A stretch of DNA of 64,000 nucleotides from Serratia proteamaculans (GTDB lineage: Bacteria > Pseudomonadota > Gammaproteobacteria > Enterobacterales > Enterobacteriaceae): assembly GCF_013337185.1 (NCBI RefSeq), contig NZ_SWDE01000002.1, positions 124,001 to 188,000 of the forward strand. Reading direction: 5' to 3'. The translations under genes were made by a program, and so were the position numbers. Shown here piece after piece: positions 18,608-29,066 of this stretch. The notes below the pieces were generated by a model. It did no database searches. It was not told where the DNA came from and worked only from the letters and a program-made list of their open reading frames with translations. The number at the start of each line of letters is the position of its first letter. Within the stretch, counting starts at the first letter, position 1.

Positions 18608-19380
18608 TGAATATCACTATAGCCTCTACCTCCAATCAGGGCGGCCGCGCCTCTAATCAGGATCAGACCGGTGAAGTGGTCGGTAACCGCGCCGCCTGTT
18701 TCGTGGTTTGTGACGGCATCGCCGGTTTTCCCGGTGGGGACGTTGCCGCCAAACTGGCACACGACACCATCCTGCAAAACTTCGACGGTGAAAAACACCT
18801 CAATGCCCAGAGCATTCGCCAACACATTGCCAGTGCCAATGCCGCCATCCACCAGCAGCAACGCCAGTCGGACGAATACGGCAAGATGGGCACCACACTG
18901 GTCAGTCTGTTTATCGATCGCGATTACCAACTGGCTTACTGGGCGCACGCCGGTGACAGCCGCTTGTACCTGTTCCGTCGCGGCTATCTGCATTCGGTGA
19001 CCACCGACCACAGTCTGATCCAGCAAATGCAGGATGCCGGCTACCAAACCAGCGGCATCAACAGCAACCTGCTGTATTTCGCCCTGGGTCTGAATGAAGA
19101 ACGCGACGCCACCTACAGCGACGTGTTGCAACTGGAAGACGGCGACGTTTTCCTGCTGTGTACCGACGGTTTTTGGCACAGCTTTACCCAGTCTGAACTG
19201 GAACAATCGCTGCATATGGTCAACTCCCCCAGCGAGTGGATTGCCCTGATGGAGCAGGCATGGAAGAAAAATAATAACAGCGATAACTACAGCGCTATCG
19301 CCGTCTGGATTGGCTCACCGCAGGAAACCACCCTGCTGCATTCTCTGGCGGATGCGGAGCGGTTTCTGTCCCGCGACTGA
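18607..19380 (+). CDS. pppA: PP2C-type phosphatase PppA
   Basis: 257 residues of the PPM/PP2C serine-threonine phosphatase family. Metal-binding motifs are intact: VVCDGIAGFPGGDVAA, YWAHAGDSRLYLFRRG, LLCTDGFW and SDNYSAIAVWI. It reverses PpkA phosphorylation of the FHA protein and so turns firing down. The start overlaps the tagH stop by one base; no transmembrane segment is seen, so it is cytoplasmic. Confidence 0.95.
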   Translation: MNITIASTSNQGGRASNQDQTGEVVGNRAACFVVCDGIAGFPGGDVAAKLAHDTILQNFDGEKHLNAQSIRQHIASANAAIHQQQRQSDEYGKMGTTLVSLFIDRDYQLAYWAHAGDSRLYLFRRGYLHSVTTDHSLIQQMQDAGYQTSGINSNLLYFALGLNEERDATYSDVLQLEDGDVFLLCTDGFWHSFTQSELEQSLHMVNSPSEWIALMEQAWKKNNNSDNYSAIAVWIGSPQETTLLHSLADAERFLSRD

Positions 19381-19410
19381 GTCAGGTACAAATTCACAGC
19401 AAGGTTACCT

Positions 19411-20397
19411 ATGAAATACTGGATGCCCGGATTTATCGCCCTGATGGCGATACCGGCCGCGCAGGCGGCGAATTATCGCTTGGTCTACTCCCCCAGCCAG
19501 AAGCTGGAAGTGTTTATCGACGATGTCAAAAACAGCCAGCCGGCAAGTTGGTGCGGCAAAACCATCCCGCTGCGCATCGTTTCGGCACAGAGCAAAGATC
19601 CCGCAGTCCTGGACGACTTCCTGCCGCGAGTTGGCAATCTGTTGGCCAAGCAGTGTGCCAAAGCCAGCCAACTCCCCTGGACTTTGACCGACAAACGCGG
19701 TGAAAAACTGGCGTCCGGCGAAGCCAGCAAGGCACGGGGCTGGAAGCCGGTACACAAACAGCAGGCCGTCGAACCGGCTGCCCCGCCAGCGCCGGTGATC
19801 CCCGCCGCCGTGGCGGTCACCTCGCCGCAGGCAGACGGCGCACCGGTACCAAAATTTGACCTGCCACAGGGCTGCCATTTCCGCACCTACTGGAGCGAAG
19901 AAGCCAGCGGCAGCGCACTGTTTATCCCAAGTGGCGACGCCCTGCGTTGTGGTGATGACGGCTGGTTAAACGGCAGCAGCAGCGTAACGCTACAGCAAGA
20001 TGGCAAAACCGCCTCGCCGGCATTGTCGTTCTATCAAGGCTATCCGCTGGTGAAGATCAACGTTGGCGAGCGCCCCTTGAGCGTGATCAGCGCCAATGTG
20101 CAGCGGCTGGTACTCGGTGCCAACCCGCAGGCACCAGGCAGTTTCGCGCTGTTACCTTTCGCCCCACAGCTTCACGCCTGGTCATTTAACGGCGAAGTGA
20201 TTGTCGAAATGCCGCGTGAAGAAGCCGCAGACACCGCCAAAGTCAAACAACGTATTGAGCAGGCCCAGCGCGCCTGGCAGCCACTGCTTGCCAGCCCGGC
20301 CACGCCGCTGAACTTCAAGCTGGTGGAAAAGCTGGCCGAGGACCGCCTTGACCCTGCCAGTGGCAGCTACCTGTCGGTAAACAACGCCACTCACTGA
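19411..20397 (+). CDS. Exported T6SS accessory protein, unknown
   Basis: 328 residues with a Sec signal (KYWMPGFIALMAIPAAQA) ending before ANYRLVYSP, so it is periplasmic. No lipobox. An N-terminal domain of about 100 residues (LVYSPSQKLEVFIDD, then WCGKTIPLRIVSA with two cysteines in the region) is joined by an Ala/Pro linker (about 115-145) to a C-terminal domain beginning FDLPQGCHFRTYWSEEASG. I do not recognise a named family. Its place between pppA and tagJ, in a strand-continuous operon, points to an envelope role tied to this T6SS, perhaps in signalling or wall contact; that is inference. Confidence 0.8.
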   Translation: MKYWMPGFIALMAIPAAQAANYRLVYSPSQKLEVFIDDVKNSQPASWCGKTIPLRIVSAQSKDPAVLDDFLPRVGNLLAKQCAKASQLPWTLTDKRGEKLASGEASKARGWKPVHKQQAVEPAAPPAPVIPAAVAVTSPQADGAPVPKFDLPQGCHFRTYWSEEASGSALFIPSGDALRCGDDGWLNGSSSVTLQQDGKTASPALSFYQGYPLVKINVGERPLSVISANVQRLVLGANPQAPGSFALLPFAPQLHAWSFNGEVIVEMPREEAADTAKVKQRIEQAQRAWQPLLASPATPLNFKLVEKLAEDRLDPASGSYLSVNNATH

Positions 20398-20414
20398 TTA
20401 TTAAGGAAAGCCCT

Positions 20415-21230
20415 GTGAAATCATTAACAAACATGTTGCAAGGCGGCTCGGTCAGCGCCGCTATCGGCGCAGTGGAAAATGAGATCAAAGCGCGTCCGGC
20501 GGATGCCGATCTGCGTGCCGCGCTGGTGCAACTGCTGTGTCTGAGCGGCAACTGGCAGCGCGCCAATGCGCAGCTGAAATCCTGGCAGGCATTGAAGCCC
20601 ATCGCCCAGCCCACCACGTTGCTGTTAATGCAATCGGTCAACGCGGAACTGCAGCGTCAGGCAGTGTTTGCCGGCGAGGCCGCCCCCGCGCTGCTGCAAC
20701 AAAGTCAGCCCTGGTTGCAACCCATGATCCAGGCATTGCGTCACGATGCCCTGGGCGAAACCGAACAGGCGCAGGCATTGCGCGACGACGCGCTGGAAGC
20801 GGCACCGGCCAGTGCCGGGCAACTGACCCTGGCTGAACAGCCACAGCCCGTGGCGTTTGATTGGCTGACCGACGGTGATGGTCGTCTCGGCCCGGTTTGC
20901 GAACTGGCATTGAACGGCACCTATTACTGGCTGCCGTTCGCCGACATCGCGGAAATTCAGTTCCAGGCCCCACAAAGCGCCGTTGATCTGGTGTGGAGCC
21001 ACGCACTGGTGCGACTGAACGACGGTCGCGAGCAGGTCTGCCAACTGCCCGCCCGCTATCCCCTGAACGCAGACAGTGACGATGCGCTGTTGCTCGGCAA
21101 ACGTACCGAATGGCAAGCTCTGGGCGAAGGTCCGCACTACGCCGGACAGGGTCTGAAAACCTGGCTGAGCGAGAACGATGAGTTCCCGCTACACAGCCTG
21201 CGCCACCTGAGTTTTAACGCGAGCGCCTGA
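20415..21230 (+). CDS. tagJ: T6SS accessory protein TagJ (ImpE/SciE)
   Basis: 271 residues of the ImpE/SciE family. The helical N-terminus with a TPR-like repeat (VENEIKARPADADLRAALVQ, then LLCLSGNWQRANAQLKSWQ) is diagnostic, with a C-terminal beta domain (PVCELALNGTYYWLPFADIA). TagJ/HsiE binds the N-terminus of TssB and helps ClpV act in T6SS classes where ClpV does not read TssC efficiently. RBS AAGGAAAG upstream of ATG. tssE begins 2 bp after its stop. Confidence 0.92.
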   Translation: MKSLTNMLQGGSVSAAIGAVENEIKARPADADLRAALVQLLCLSGNWQRANAQLKSWQALKPIAQPTTLLLMQSVNAELQRQAVFAGEAAPALLQQSQPWLQPMIQALRHDALGETEQAQALRDDALEAAPASAGQLTLAEQPQPVAFDWLTDGDGRLGPVCELALNGTYYWLPFADIAEIQFQAPQSAVDLVWSHALVRLNDGREQVCQLPARYPLNADSDDALLLGKRTEWQALGEGPHYAGQGLKTWLSENDEFPLHSLRHLSFNASA

Positions 21231-21232
21231 CG

Positions 21233-21808
21233 ATGAACAGCAAGCGGCCAACCCAACATGATGATGGTGACCTGCGCCGTCAGGGCTATCGCTCCCGCCA
21301 GGACAGCGAACGCCTGACGTCACGCGACAAAATGCAGCCGGTGCTGCTCGACATGCTGACCGACGACGAACCGCAGAAAAAAAAGGAAGCTCAGGTGCGC
21401 AACCTGGTCTCGCACAGCGAACTGCGCCGCCGGGTGCTGCGCGACCTGCAGTGGCTGTTTAACTGCGTGAACAGCGAGTCCAGTCTCGATTTGGGCGATT
21501 TTCCGCAGGTACGGCGTTCAACCCTCAACTACGGCATCGCCTCGCTGGCCGGCAAACGCATGTCGGACATCGAGTGGCAGGATATTCAGCTGGCGCTGAC
21601 TGAATCCATCCTCAATTTCGAACCGCGCATCCTGCCCGAAGGGTTGCAGGTGCGCTGCATTTCGGACACCGGCTCGCTGGAGCTGCACAACGTATTGTCG
21701 ATTGAAATCAAGGGACGCCTGTGGTGCGTGCCCTATCCGCTGGAGTTTCTGTTCCGTACCGACGTGGACCTGGAAAACGGCCACTTCGATCTGAAAGACA
21801 TAGGGTAA
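21233..21808 (+). CDS. tssE: T6SS baseplate protein TssE (gp25-like)
   Basis: 191 residues with the phage T4 gp25 / lysozyme-like baseplate fold that nucleates the sheath. Conserved blocks: LLDMLTDDEP (with the D-R-L-type start), LRDLQWLFNC, STLNYGIASLAGKR and the C-terminal EFLFRTDVDLENGHFDL. It is somewhat longer than the minimal family because of a charged N-terminal tail. No catalytic lysozyme residues are expected in this family. Confidence 0.95.
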   Translation: MNSKRPTQHDDGDLRRQGYRSRQDSERLTSRDKMQPVLLDMLTDDEPQKKKEAQVRNLVSHSELRRRVLRDLQWLFNCVNSESSLDLGDFPQVRRSTLNYGIASLAGKRMSDIEWQDIQLALTESILNFEPRILPEGLQVRCISDTGSLELHNVLSIEIKGRLWCVPYPLEFLFRTDVDLENGHFDLKDIG

Positions 21809-21812
21809 GCCG

Positions 21813-23699
21813 ATGGACAGTAAACTTTTAGACTATTACAACCGCGAGCTGGCCTATCTGCGTGAGATGGGCGCAGAGTTCGCCGAGCAGTATCCCAAAG
21901 TGGCAGGCCGCCTTGGCATGCGCGGTATCGACGTAGCGGATCCTTATATCGAGCGTTTGATGGAAGGCTTCGCCTTTCTCACCTCGCGCGTACAGCTGAA
22001 GATGGACGCGGAGTTTCCGCGTTTCTCCCAGCGTCTGCTGGAGATTATCTACCCCAACTATCTGTCGCCAACGCCATCGATGGCGATTGCCGAGCTGCAA
22101 CCCGACAGCAACAAGGGCGATATCAGCAACGGCTTTGTCGTGCCGCGCGGCACCATGATGGACAGCCAGTCGTTGAAAAAGAGTGGCATCACCTGCAGCT
22201 ACACCACCGCGCACGACGTCACGCTGCAGCCGGTGCGGCTGAAAAGCGTCGAGCTGGGCGGCATTCCGGCCGATATTCCGTTGGCCAGCCTGGGGTTGCA
22301 ACAAAGTGGCTGCGTCAGCGCGCTGCGCATCCGGCTGGAGTGCTATGACAGCGTCACGCTCAACAACCTGCAGTTGGACCAGTTGATGTTTTATCTCTCC
22401 GGCCCGGACTTGCAGGCACAGCAACTGCTGGAACTGCTGATGCAGCACAGCGTCGGGCTGATTTGCCAGACGGTAGAGGCGCAACCGCAGCGGCGGGTGC
22501 TGGCACTGGACGGGTTGCGGCAGGAAGGCTTTGCCGCCGATCAGGCGCTGCTGCCGAACGATCTGCGCAATTTTGAAGGCTATCGCCTGCTGCAGGAATA
22601 TTTTGCCTTCCCTGCACGCTTCCAGTTCTTCAGCGTCAATGGCATACGCCCGCTGTTGCAAAGCGTACGCGAAGGCAAAAAAACGCTGCGGCAGTTTGAG
22701 ATCCTGGTGTTGCTTGACCGCCAGGATGCGGCGCTGGAACGGGTAATCGACGTCGCCCATTTGGCGTTGCACTGCACGCCGGTGATTAATCTGTTCCCGA
22801 AAGTCGCCGAACGCATCACGGTCAGCGAAAAAAGCCATGAATATCATCTGGTGGTCGATAACATTCGTCCGCTTGATTATGAAGTGTTCTCGGTACAGCG
22901 GCTCGGTGGCAGCGCCAGCGAAAAACGCTATGAGCAGGAATTCCGGCCGTTTTACAGCACCCTAAGCGCGGATGACGGCAACTACGGCGCCTACTTTTCA
23001 CTGCGGCGCGAGCAGCGCACGTTGTCCGAACACGCCCGTCGCTACGGCACCCGCACCGGTTATGTCGGCTCGGAAGTGTTCGTCTCGCTGGTGGATGAAC
23101 GGCAATCGCCGTGGCACAGCGACCTGAAATACCTTACCGCCGACGTACTGTGCACCAGCCGCGATCTGCCGCTGATGCTGTTACAGCAGGATCAGGGCAA
23201 TTTCGTGATGCCGGACTCGATCCCGATCAAACAGGTGTCGCTGAAAAAAGGCCCGACGCCGCCGCGTCCGGCGCTGGCCGAAGGAATGATCACCTGGCGG
23301 CTGATCAGCCAACTGCAATTGAACTACCTCAGCATGATGGACGGCGACCCGGAACAGGGGGCTGCCAGCCTGCGTCAGTTGCTCGGTCTGTATGGCAACC
23401 TGAGCGAGCCGGCAATCACCAAGCAGATCCAGGGCGTGCGCCACTGTAACCTGCGCCCGGTATACCGCCGGGTGCCCGAGCCGGGGCCGATAGTGTTTGC
23501 CCGCGGTATTGCCATCGATCTGACCGTCGATGAACAGTCGTTCTCCGGCAGCAGCCCCTACCTGCTGGGGAGCGTACTGGAGCGTTTGTTCTCCCGGCTG
23601 GTAGCGATGAACACCTTTACCGAGATGACGCTTTCCAGCCAGCAACGCGGTGAAATTGCCCACTGGCAGGCGCGCATGGGCAAAAGGACGCTGATATGA
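21813..23699 (+). CDS. tssF: T6SS baseplate protein TssF
   Basis: 628 residues, the usual TssF/ImpG/VasA length. The opening LLDYYNRELAYLREMGAEFA and PKVAGRLGMRGIDVADPYIE are strongly conserved, as is EFPRFSQRLLEIIYPNYLSP. Two TssF and one TssG make each baseplate wedge around VgrG. Starts 4 bp after tssE; ends in an ATGA overlap with tssG. Confidence 0.98.
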   Translation: MDSKLLDYYNRELAYLREMGAEFAEQYPKVAGRLGMRGIDVADPYIERLMEGFAFLTSRVQLKMDAEFPRFSQRLLEIIYPNYLSPTPSMAIAELQPDSNKGDISNGFVVPRGTMMDSQSLKKSGITCSYTTAHDVTLQPVRLKSVELGGIPADIPLASLGLQQSGCVSALRIRLECYDSVTLNNLQLDQLMFYLSGPDLQAQQLLELLMQHSVGLICQTVEAQPQRRVLALDGLRQEGFAADQALLPNDLRNFEGYRLLQEYFAFPARFQFFSVNGIRPLLQSVREGKKTLRQFEILVLLDRQDAALERVIDVAHLALHCTPVINLFPKVAERITVSEKSHEYHLVVDNIRPLDYEVFSVQRLGGSASEKRYEQEFRPFYSTLSADDGNYGAYFSLRREQRTLSEHARRYGTRTGYVGSEVFVSLVDERQSPWHSDLKYLTADVLCTSRDLPLMLLQQDQGNFVMPDSIPIKQVSLKKGPTPPRPALAEGMITWRLISQLQLNYLSMMDGDPEQGAASLRQLLGLYGNLSEPAITKQIQGVRHCNLRPVYRRVPEPGPIVFARGIAIDLTVDEQSFSGSSPYLLGSVLERLFSRLVAMNTFTEMTLSSQQRGEIAHWQARMGKRTLI

Positions 23700-24769
23700 G
23701 CGCCCTCCACACCGAGGCGGAACTGACGGTATCGCCCAAGATCAATGCCTTGCACCGCCTGCCGGAAGATTTCTGGCTGCGGCTCCGTAATGCACCTTAT
23801 AAGCACGATCTATTTCAGCTGTTGCGGCGCCTCGACGCCCAGGGCGGGCAGGCCTACCTGCTGGGGCGAGCCCCCCTGCCGCGCCATGAAATGCTGCGGC
23901 TGGGGCAAGAACCTTCACTGTCGTTCGCCCCGTCGACGCTGGCACAGGTCAGCCCACGGCCACAAAGCCCGCTGCACGACGTTTCGATTTTCAGCTTTGG
24001 CCTGTTTGGCCCCAACGGGCCGCTGCCGCTGCACCTGACCGAATATGTGCGTGAACGGGTTTATCACCACCAGGACACCACCCTGCTGGCCTTTGCCAAC
24101 CTGTTTCACCACCGGCTGACGCTGCTGTTTTACCGCGCCTGGGCCGATGCACAACCCACGGTATCGCTGGATCGGCAGGATAACCGGCGTTTCGACCAAT
24201 ACCTTTCCAGCCTGATTGGCATCGGCCAACCGGCGCAGCAGCAGCGCGACAGCATCAATGCCCATGCCAAGCATTTTATGGCCGGTCATCTGATTCGCCA
24301 CAGCCGTGACCCGGAAGGCCTAAGCAAAATCTTGCAGCAGTACTTCAAGGTGCCGGTGCGCATCGTGGAAAACGTCCCACACTGGCTGCGGGTAGAACCC
24401 CGTGAACAGGCGCGCCTCAAAGCAGGTCGCGGCGCTCCCCGGCTCGGTGAGTCTTCGTTCCTTGGGATTGCCGTGCGCGATATTCAACACAAGTTCCGCA
24501 TTGAACTGGGGCCAATGTCGCAACAAAACTATGAGCGTTTTTTGCCCGGAGCCGAACTGTGCCGGCAGTTGCGCGACTGGGTGCGCCAGTATCTGGGCAT
24601 TGAGTTTGTCTGGGAAGTGCGGCTGATCCTGGCGAAGGATCAGCTCAGCGGCACCCAACTCGGCGGTGCCCAGCGCCTGGGATTAAGCAGTTGGCTGGAA
24701 GACGCCCGTCACCAACGCGACCTTGACGATCTGATCTTCAGCCCCGAACCGCTGGAAAACCCGTTCTGA
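23696..24769 (+). CDS. tssG: T6SS baseplate protein TssG
   Basis: 357 residues of the TssG/ImpH/VasB family. Signatures include FDLFQLLRRL-like HDLFQLLRRLDAQGG, the FGLFGPNGPLPLHLTEYVRE block and HRLTLLFYRAWADAQPTV. It joins TssF to TssK and TssE in the wedge. The ATG overlaps the tssF stop (ATGA). Confidence 0.97.
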   Translation: MSALHTEAELTVSPKINALHRLPEDFWLRLRNAPYKHDLFQLLRRLDAQGGQAYLLGRAPLPRHEMLRLGQEPSLSFAPSTLAQVSPRPQSPLHDVSIFSFGLFGPNGPLPLHLTEYVRERVYHHQDTTLLAFANLFHHRLTLLFYRAWADAQPTVSLDRQDNRRFDQYLSSLIGIGQPAQQQRDSINAHAKHFMAGHLIRHSRDPEGLSKILQQYFKVPVRIVENVPHWLRVEPREQARLKAGRGAPRLGESSFLGIAVRDIQHKFRIELGPMSQQNYERFLPGAELCRQLRDWVRQYLGIEFVWEVRLILAKDQLSGTQLGGAQRLGLSSWLEDARHQRDLDDLIFSPEPLENPF

Positions 24770-24826
24770 CTATTATTTTGGCCGGAGCCGCACAGCGCTC
24801 CGCCACTCTGAGACCTGAGGAAAACC

Positions 24827-27490
24827 ATGTCTGAAATCAGCCGCTCGGTATTATTTGGCAAACTCGATAGCCTGTTATTCACCTCTCTGGAAAGTGCGAC
24901 GGCGTTTTGCAAGCTGCGCGGTAACCCCTACGTTGAGCTGGCGCACTGGCTGCATCAACTGATGCAGGCACCGGAGGCCGACCTGCAACAGGTGATCCGC
25001 CACTTTGCACTGGACGAGGGGCAACTGGCGCGCGATATCGTCGAAGCGCTCGATCGTTTGCCACGCGGTGCCAGCGCAATTTCCGATCTGTCCGAACATA
25101 TCGACAGCGCGGTGGAGCGGGCCTGGGTTTACGGCTCGCTGAAATTCGGTGCTGCGCAGATCCGCGGTGGCCATTTGCTGCTCGGCATCCTGAAAACCTA
25201 CAGCCTGCGCCACCTGCTGAAAGCCATCTCCCCCCAGTTTGATCGCATCAACGCCGATCTGCTGATGGAACAATTTGCCACCATCACCGCCCACTCGGCG
25301 GAAAACAGCCTGACGCCGAACGCTCAGGCCGATACCACGCCGACGGCAGCGCAGACTGGCGGCAGCGTGTTGGCGCAATATGCTCAGGATCTGACGGCCA
25401 AGGCGCGCAACGGCGAGATTGATCCGGTGACCGGGCGTGACGAGGAAATCCGCCAGATTGTCGATATTTTAATGCGTCGCCGCCAGAACAACCCGCTGCT
25501 GACCGGTGAGGCCGGGGTCGGCAAAACCGCCGTGGTCGAAGGCCTGGCGCTGCGTATCGTGGCCGGTGATGTGCCGCCACAGCTGCGCGACGTCCAGCTG
25601 TATCTGCTGGATATCGGTATGCTGCAGGCCGGGGCCGGGGTGAAGGGCGAGTTTGAAAAGCGCCTGCAGACGGTGATTGACGAAGTTCAATCCAGCCCCA
25701 CCCCGATCATTTTGTTTATCGATGAGATCCATACACTGATTGGTGCCGGTGGCGCACAGGGCACCGGCGATGCCGCCAACCTGTTGAAACCGGCGCTGGC
25801 ACGCGGCCAATTACGTACCGTCGGGGCCACTACCTGGTCGGAATACAAAAAATACATTGAGAAAGATCCGGCGCTGACCCGCCGTTTCCAGGTGGTGCAG
25901 GTGCATGAACCGAGCGAAGACAAAGCGCTGCTGATGCTGCGCAGCACCGTCAGCCCGCTGGAACAGCACCACCGCGTGCTGTTGCTCGATGAGGCGGTCG
26001 ACGCCGCCGTGCGCCTGTCGCATCGCTACATCCCGGCTCGCCAGTTGCCGGACAAGGCCGTGGCGCTGCTGGACACCGCCTGCGCCCGCGTGGCGGTCAG
26101 CCAGCATGCCGAGCCGGCCCAGGTGGAAGACTGCCGCCACCGCATTGAAGCGTTGCAGATTGAACTGGATATCGCCCAGCGCGAAGCCAAGGTCGGCATC
26201 GGCAATCCGCAGCGCCCACAGGATATCGAAGCTCAGTTGGCGCTGTTGCAACAGCAACTGGAACAGCTCACGGCCCGCTGGCAGGAGGAGTTGGCGCTGA
26301 TCCAACAGATTATCGACCTGCGCGCCCAGTTGCATCGGGAAGATATTGAGGCTGAAACGACTGAGGAGATCACAGAGGAACCACAACCCGAGCCCTCTGC
26401 CGATGAACTGCGCGCGCAATTGGCGCAGTTGCAGCAACAGCTAGGCGAACTGCAGGGCGAGGCCCCGCTGATTTTCGCCGCCGTCGATGCCAACGTGGTG
26501 GCCGCGGTGGTCTCCGACTGGACCGGCATCCCTCTGGGTCGCATGGTGAAAAACGAAATCGACGCGGTACTGCAACTGGCGGATACGCTGAACCAGCGGG
26601 TTATCGGCCAACGGCATGCACTGGATCTTATCGCCCGTCGGGTACGCACCTCACGTGCACGGCTGGACGATCCGAACAAGCCGGTCGGGGTCTTCCTGTT
26701 GGCAGGCCCTTCCGGCGTCGGGAAAACCGAAACCGCGCTGGCGCTGGCGGAAACACTGTACGGCGGCGAGCAGAACGTGATTACCATCAACATGAGCGAG
26801 TTCCAGGAGGCGCATACCGTTTCAACCCTGAAAGGGGCCCCTCCCGGCTATGTGGGTTACGGTGAGGGTGGCGTGCTGACCGAAGCGGTGCGCCGCCGCC
26901 CTTACAGCGTGGTGCTGCTGGACGAAATAGAAAAAGCCCACCCGGACGTGCACGAGATCTTCTTCCAGGTGTTCGACAAAGGCTGGATGGAAGACGGCGA
27001 AGGCCGCCATATCGATTTCCGTAACACCATCATTATTCTGACTTCCAACGTCGGCACCGATCTGATCGCCGGGTTGTGCAGCGATGCGGACCTGGTGCCG
27101 GAGCCGGAGGCACTGAGCGGCGCCCTGCGCGAACCGCTGCTGTCGGTATTCCCGGCGGCGCTGCTTGGCCGTTTGCTGGTTGTGCCTTATTACCCGCTGA
27201 CCGACGCCACGCTGGGCAATATCGTACGCCTGCAACTGGGGCGAGTGCAGCGCCGACTGGCGGAGAACCACGATATCGTCTGCACCTTCGACGACGCGGT
27301 GATCGAGCAGATCGTCAGCCGCTGCACCGAGGTGGAGTCCGGCGGCCGCATGGTCGACGCTATATTGACCAACACCCTGCTGCCGCAGATCAGCCACACC
27401 TTACTGACCGGCAGCGCCAACGATCAGCGCTATCGCCAACTGCATATCGCGCTGCAGCAAAACGAATTTATTTGTCAATTTCAGGCATAA
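24827..27490 (+). CDS. tssH: T6SS sheath-recycling ATPase ClpV
   Basis: 887 residues, a class I Clp/Hsp100 AAA+ unfoldase. An N-terminal domain (about 1-165) binds the sheath. The first ATPase module has Walker A GEAGVGKT (about residue 226) and Walker [11 protein letters not shown]. The middle coiled coil is at about 430-540. The second module has Walker [10 protein letters not shown] (about 626), Walker [12 protein letters not shown], and sensor motifs in the C-terminus. It disassembles contracted TssB/TssC. The middle region contains an unusually Glu-rich stretch ([20 protein letters not shown]). Length and motifs are intact. Confidence 0.98.
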   Translation: MSEISRSVLFGKLDSLLFTSLESATAFCKLRGNPYVELAHWLHQLMQAPEADLQQVIRHFALDEGQLARDIVEALDRLPRGASAISDLSEHIDSAVERAWVYGSLKFGAAQIRGGHLLLGILKTYSLRHLLKAISPQFDRINADLLMEQFATITAHSAENSLTPNAQADTTPTAAQTGGSVLAQYAQDLTAKARNGEIDPVTGRDEEIRQIVDILMRRRQNNPLLTGEAGVGKTAVVEGLALRIVAGDVPPQLRDVQLYLLDIGMLQAGAGVKGEFEKRLQTVIDEVQSSPTPIILFIDEIHTLIGAGGAQGTGDAANLLKPALARGQLRTVGATTWSEYKKYIEKDPALTRRFQVVQVHEPSEDKALLMLRSTVSPLEQHHRVLLLDEAVDAAVRLSHRYIPARQLPDKAVALLDTACARVAVSQHAEPAQVEDCRHRIEALQIELDIAQREAKVGIGNPQRPQDIEAQLALLQQQLEQLTARWQEELALIQQIIDLRAQLHREDIEAETTEEITEEPQPEPSADELRAQLAQLQQQLGELQGEAPLIFAAVDANVVAAVVSDWTGIPLGRMVKNEIDAVLQLADTLNQRVIGQRHALDLIARRVRTSRARLDDPNKPVGVFLLAGPSGVGKTETALALAETLYGGEQNVITINMSEFQEAHTVSTLKGAPPGYVGYGEGGVLTEAVRRRPYSVVLLDEIEKAHPDVHEIFFQVFDKGWMEDGEGRHIDFRNTIIILTSNVGTDLIAGLCSDADLVPEPEALSGALREPLLSVFPAALLGRLLVVPYYPLTDATLGNIVRLQLGRVQRRLAENHDIVCTFDDAVIEQIVSRCTEVESGGRMVDAILTNTLLPQISHTLLTGSANDQRYRQLHIALQQNEFICQFQA

Positions 27491-27538
27491 CGCCGCGGCC
27501 GCCGGTATGGCGGCCATTGTTCACAGAGAGTCATCATT

Positions 27539-28981
27539 ATGTCGGGAACCGGGGTAAGCAAACCGAATTCAAACAGCCTGCCGATCGGCTATAGGTTCAA
27601 TGAATTCGAGATCAAGGAAGCTATCGGCGAAGGCGGTTTCGGCATCGTCTACCGCGCCTACGATCATCAACTGGAACGTACCATCGCCATCAAAGAGTAC
27701 ATGCCGACTTCGCTGGCGATGCGCAATGACGATCTGAGTATCGGGCTGCGCGGCGAGCGTTTCAGCAAAACCTTCCAGGCCGGGTTAAACAGCTTTATTC
27801 AGGAAGCCCGCCTGCTGGCGCGTTTCTCACACCCAGGGCTGCTGCACGTGCTGCGCTTTTGGGAAGAGAATGGGACCGCCTACATGGGCACCCAGTTTTA
27901 CAGCGGCACCACACTGAAGAACCTGCAGGCGCAGCAGCCGGAGAAAATCGACGAGGCCTGGATCCGCAGGCTGTTGCCACCGCTGTTCAGCGCCATCAAC
28001 ACCATCCATCAGGAAGGTTACCTGCACCGCGACATTTCACTGGATAACATTCAGATCCAGGAAAACCAGTTGCCGGTGCTGCTGGACTTCGGCTCAGCAC
28101 GCAAAGAGATCGGCAACCTGTCCGACGAAACTGAAATCATGCTCAAACCGGGCTTTGCGCCGATTGAGCAATACACCGAGAACAGCGACGGTGAACAAGG
28201 CCCCTGGACCGACATTTACGCTCTGGGTGCCGTGCTGCATACGCTGATCGTCGGTTCACCGCCGCCGGTCAGCGTGGTGCGCAGCATCGAGGACAGCTAC
28301 CAACCGCTGACCGAGCGTCGCCCGGCGGGTTATTCACTGGAACTGCTGCGCACTATCGACCATGCGCTGGCGTTGAAACCGGAAGACCGGCCACAAACCA
28401 TCGACGAAATGGCCGAACTGCTGCATCTGCCGATTGCCGATGAAAACGAAATCATCAGCACCCCGGCCGCCGCACCGGAAAACTTGCTGATGGCCACCAA
28501 TCCGGCCGCCGGTGCTGCAGCGGCAGGCACGGTTACCGCGCACGGCATGAAGCTCACTCGCCCGATGATGGCAGGTGCAGGCGTCGCGGCTTTGCTGGTG
28601 ATCGGCGTCATCGCCTGGCTAAGCGGCGGCGACAGTACCCCAGCCCCAATAGCGGCCAATACGCCAGAAAGTGCACCGGTGGATAAACCCATAACGCCGC
28701 CACCAAGCGCACCGCAGACGGCCGAACAGCCCCCTGCAGCCCAGACCACTCCGGCACCATCGCCGGTGGCTCTGGTGTATTTCAAACTGCAACCCGGTGA
28801 GCAGGTCAGCCTGGACGGCAAGCCCCAGCAGGTGACCCCAGGCGACAACGGTTTTGCCCGTCTGAATTTGGCACCGGGCAGCTATCAGCTGGAAATCCGC
28901 CATAACGATCAGTTACGCCGTCAGCAGCTCAGCATCGAGAACGCCGGCACCTGGCTGGTCAACCCGGTTGCAGCAGGCTAA
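27539..28981 (+). CDS. ppkA: Serine/threonine kinase PpkA
   Basis: 480 residues. The Hanks-type kinase domain covers about 20-290: glycine loop [13 protein letters not shown], Lys in IAIKEYMP, catalytic [13 protein letters not shown] (residue about 163) and metal-binding [11 protein letters not shown] membrane helix ([19 protein letters not shown], about 342-361) and a Pro-rich linker lead to a short periplasmic PEGA-like domain ([20 protein letters not shown]). PpkA senses the envelope and phosphorylates the FHA protein to trigger firing. It lacks the long vWA region seen in P. aeruginosa PpkA, as is usual in Serratia. Confidence 0.95.
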   Translation: MSGTGVSKPNSNSLPIGYRFNEFEIKEAIGEGGFGIVYRAYDHQLERTIAIKEYMPTSLAMRNDDLSIGLRGERFSKTFQAGLNSFIQEARLLARFSHPGLLHVLRFWEENGTAYMGTQFYSGTTLKNLQAQQPEKIDEAWIRRLLPPLFSAINTIHQEGYLHRDISLDNIQIQENQLPVLLDFGSARKEIGNLSDETEIMLKPGFAPIEQYTENSDGEQGPWTDIYALGAVLHTLIVGSPPPVSVVRSIEDSYQPLTERRPAGYSLELLRTIDHALALKPEDRPQTIDEMAELLHLPIADENEIISTPAAAPENLLMATNPAAGAAAAGTVTAHGMKLTRPMMAGAGVAALLVIGVIAWLSGGDSTPAPIAANTPESAPVDKPITPPPSAPQTAEQPPAAQTTPAPSPVALVYFKLQPGEQVSLDGKPQQVTPGDNGFARLNLAPGSYQLEIRHNDQLRRQQLSIENAGTWLVNPVAAG

Positions 28982-29066
28982 CCCTCCGCTTATCCGGCCC
29001 GTCTCCGCGGGCCTTCACCGTATTTTCATGAGATTGACGCATGCGTCATTCACAGAGGACGTTCTC

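Noticed and set aside
28968-29066. Longer vgrG start overlapping ppkA
   Set aside because: The added residues are not VgrG-like, and the AGAGGA site fits ATG 29067.
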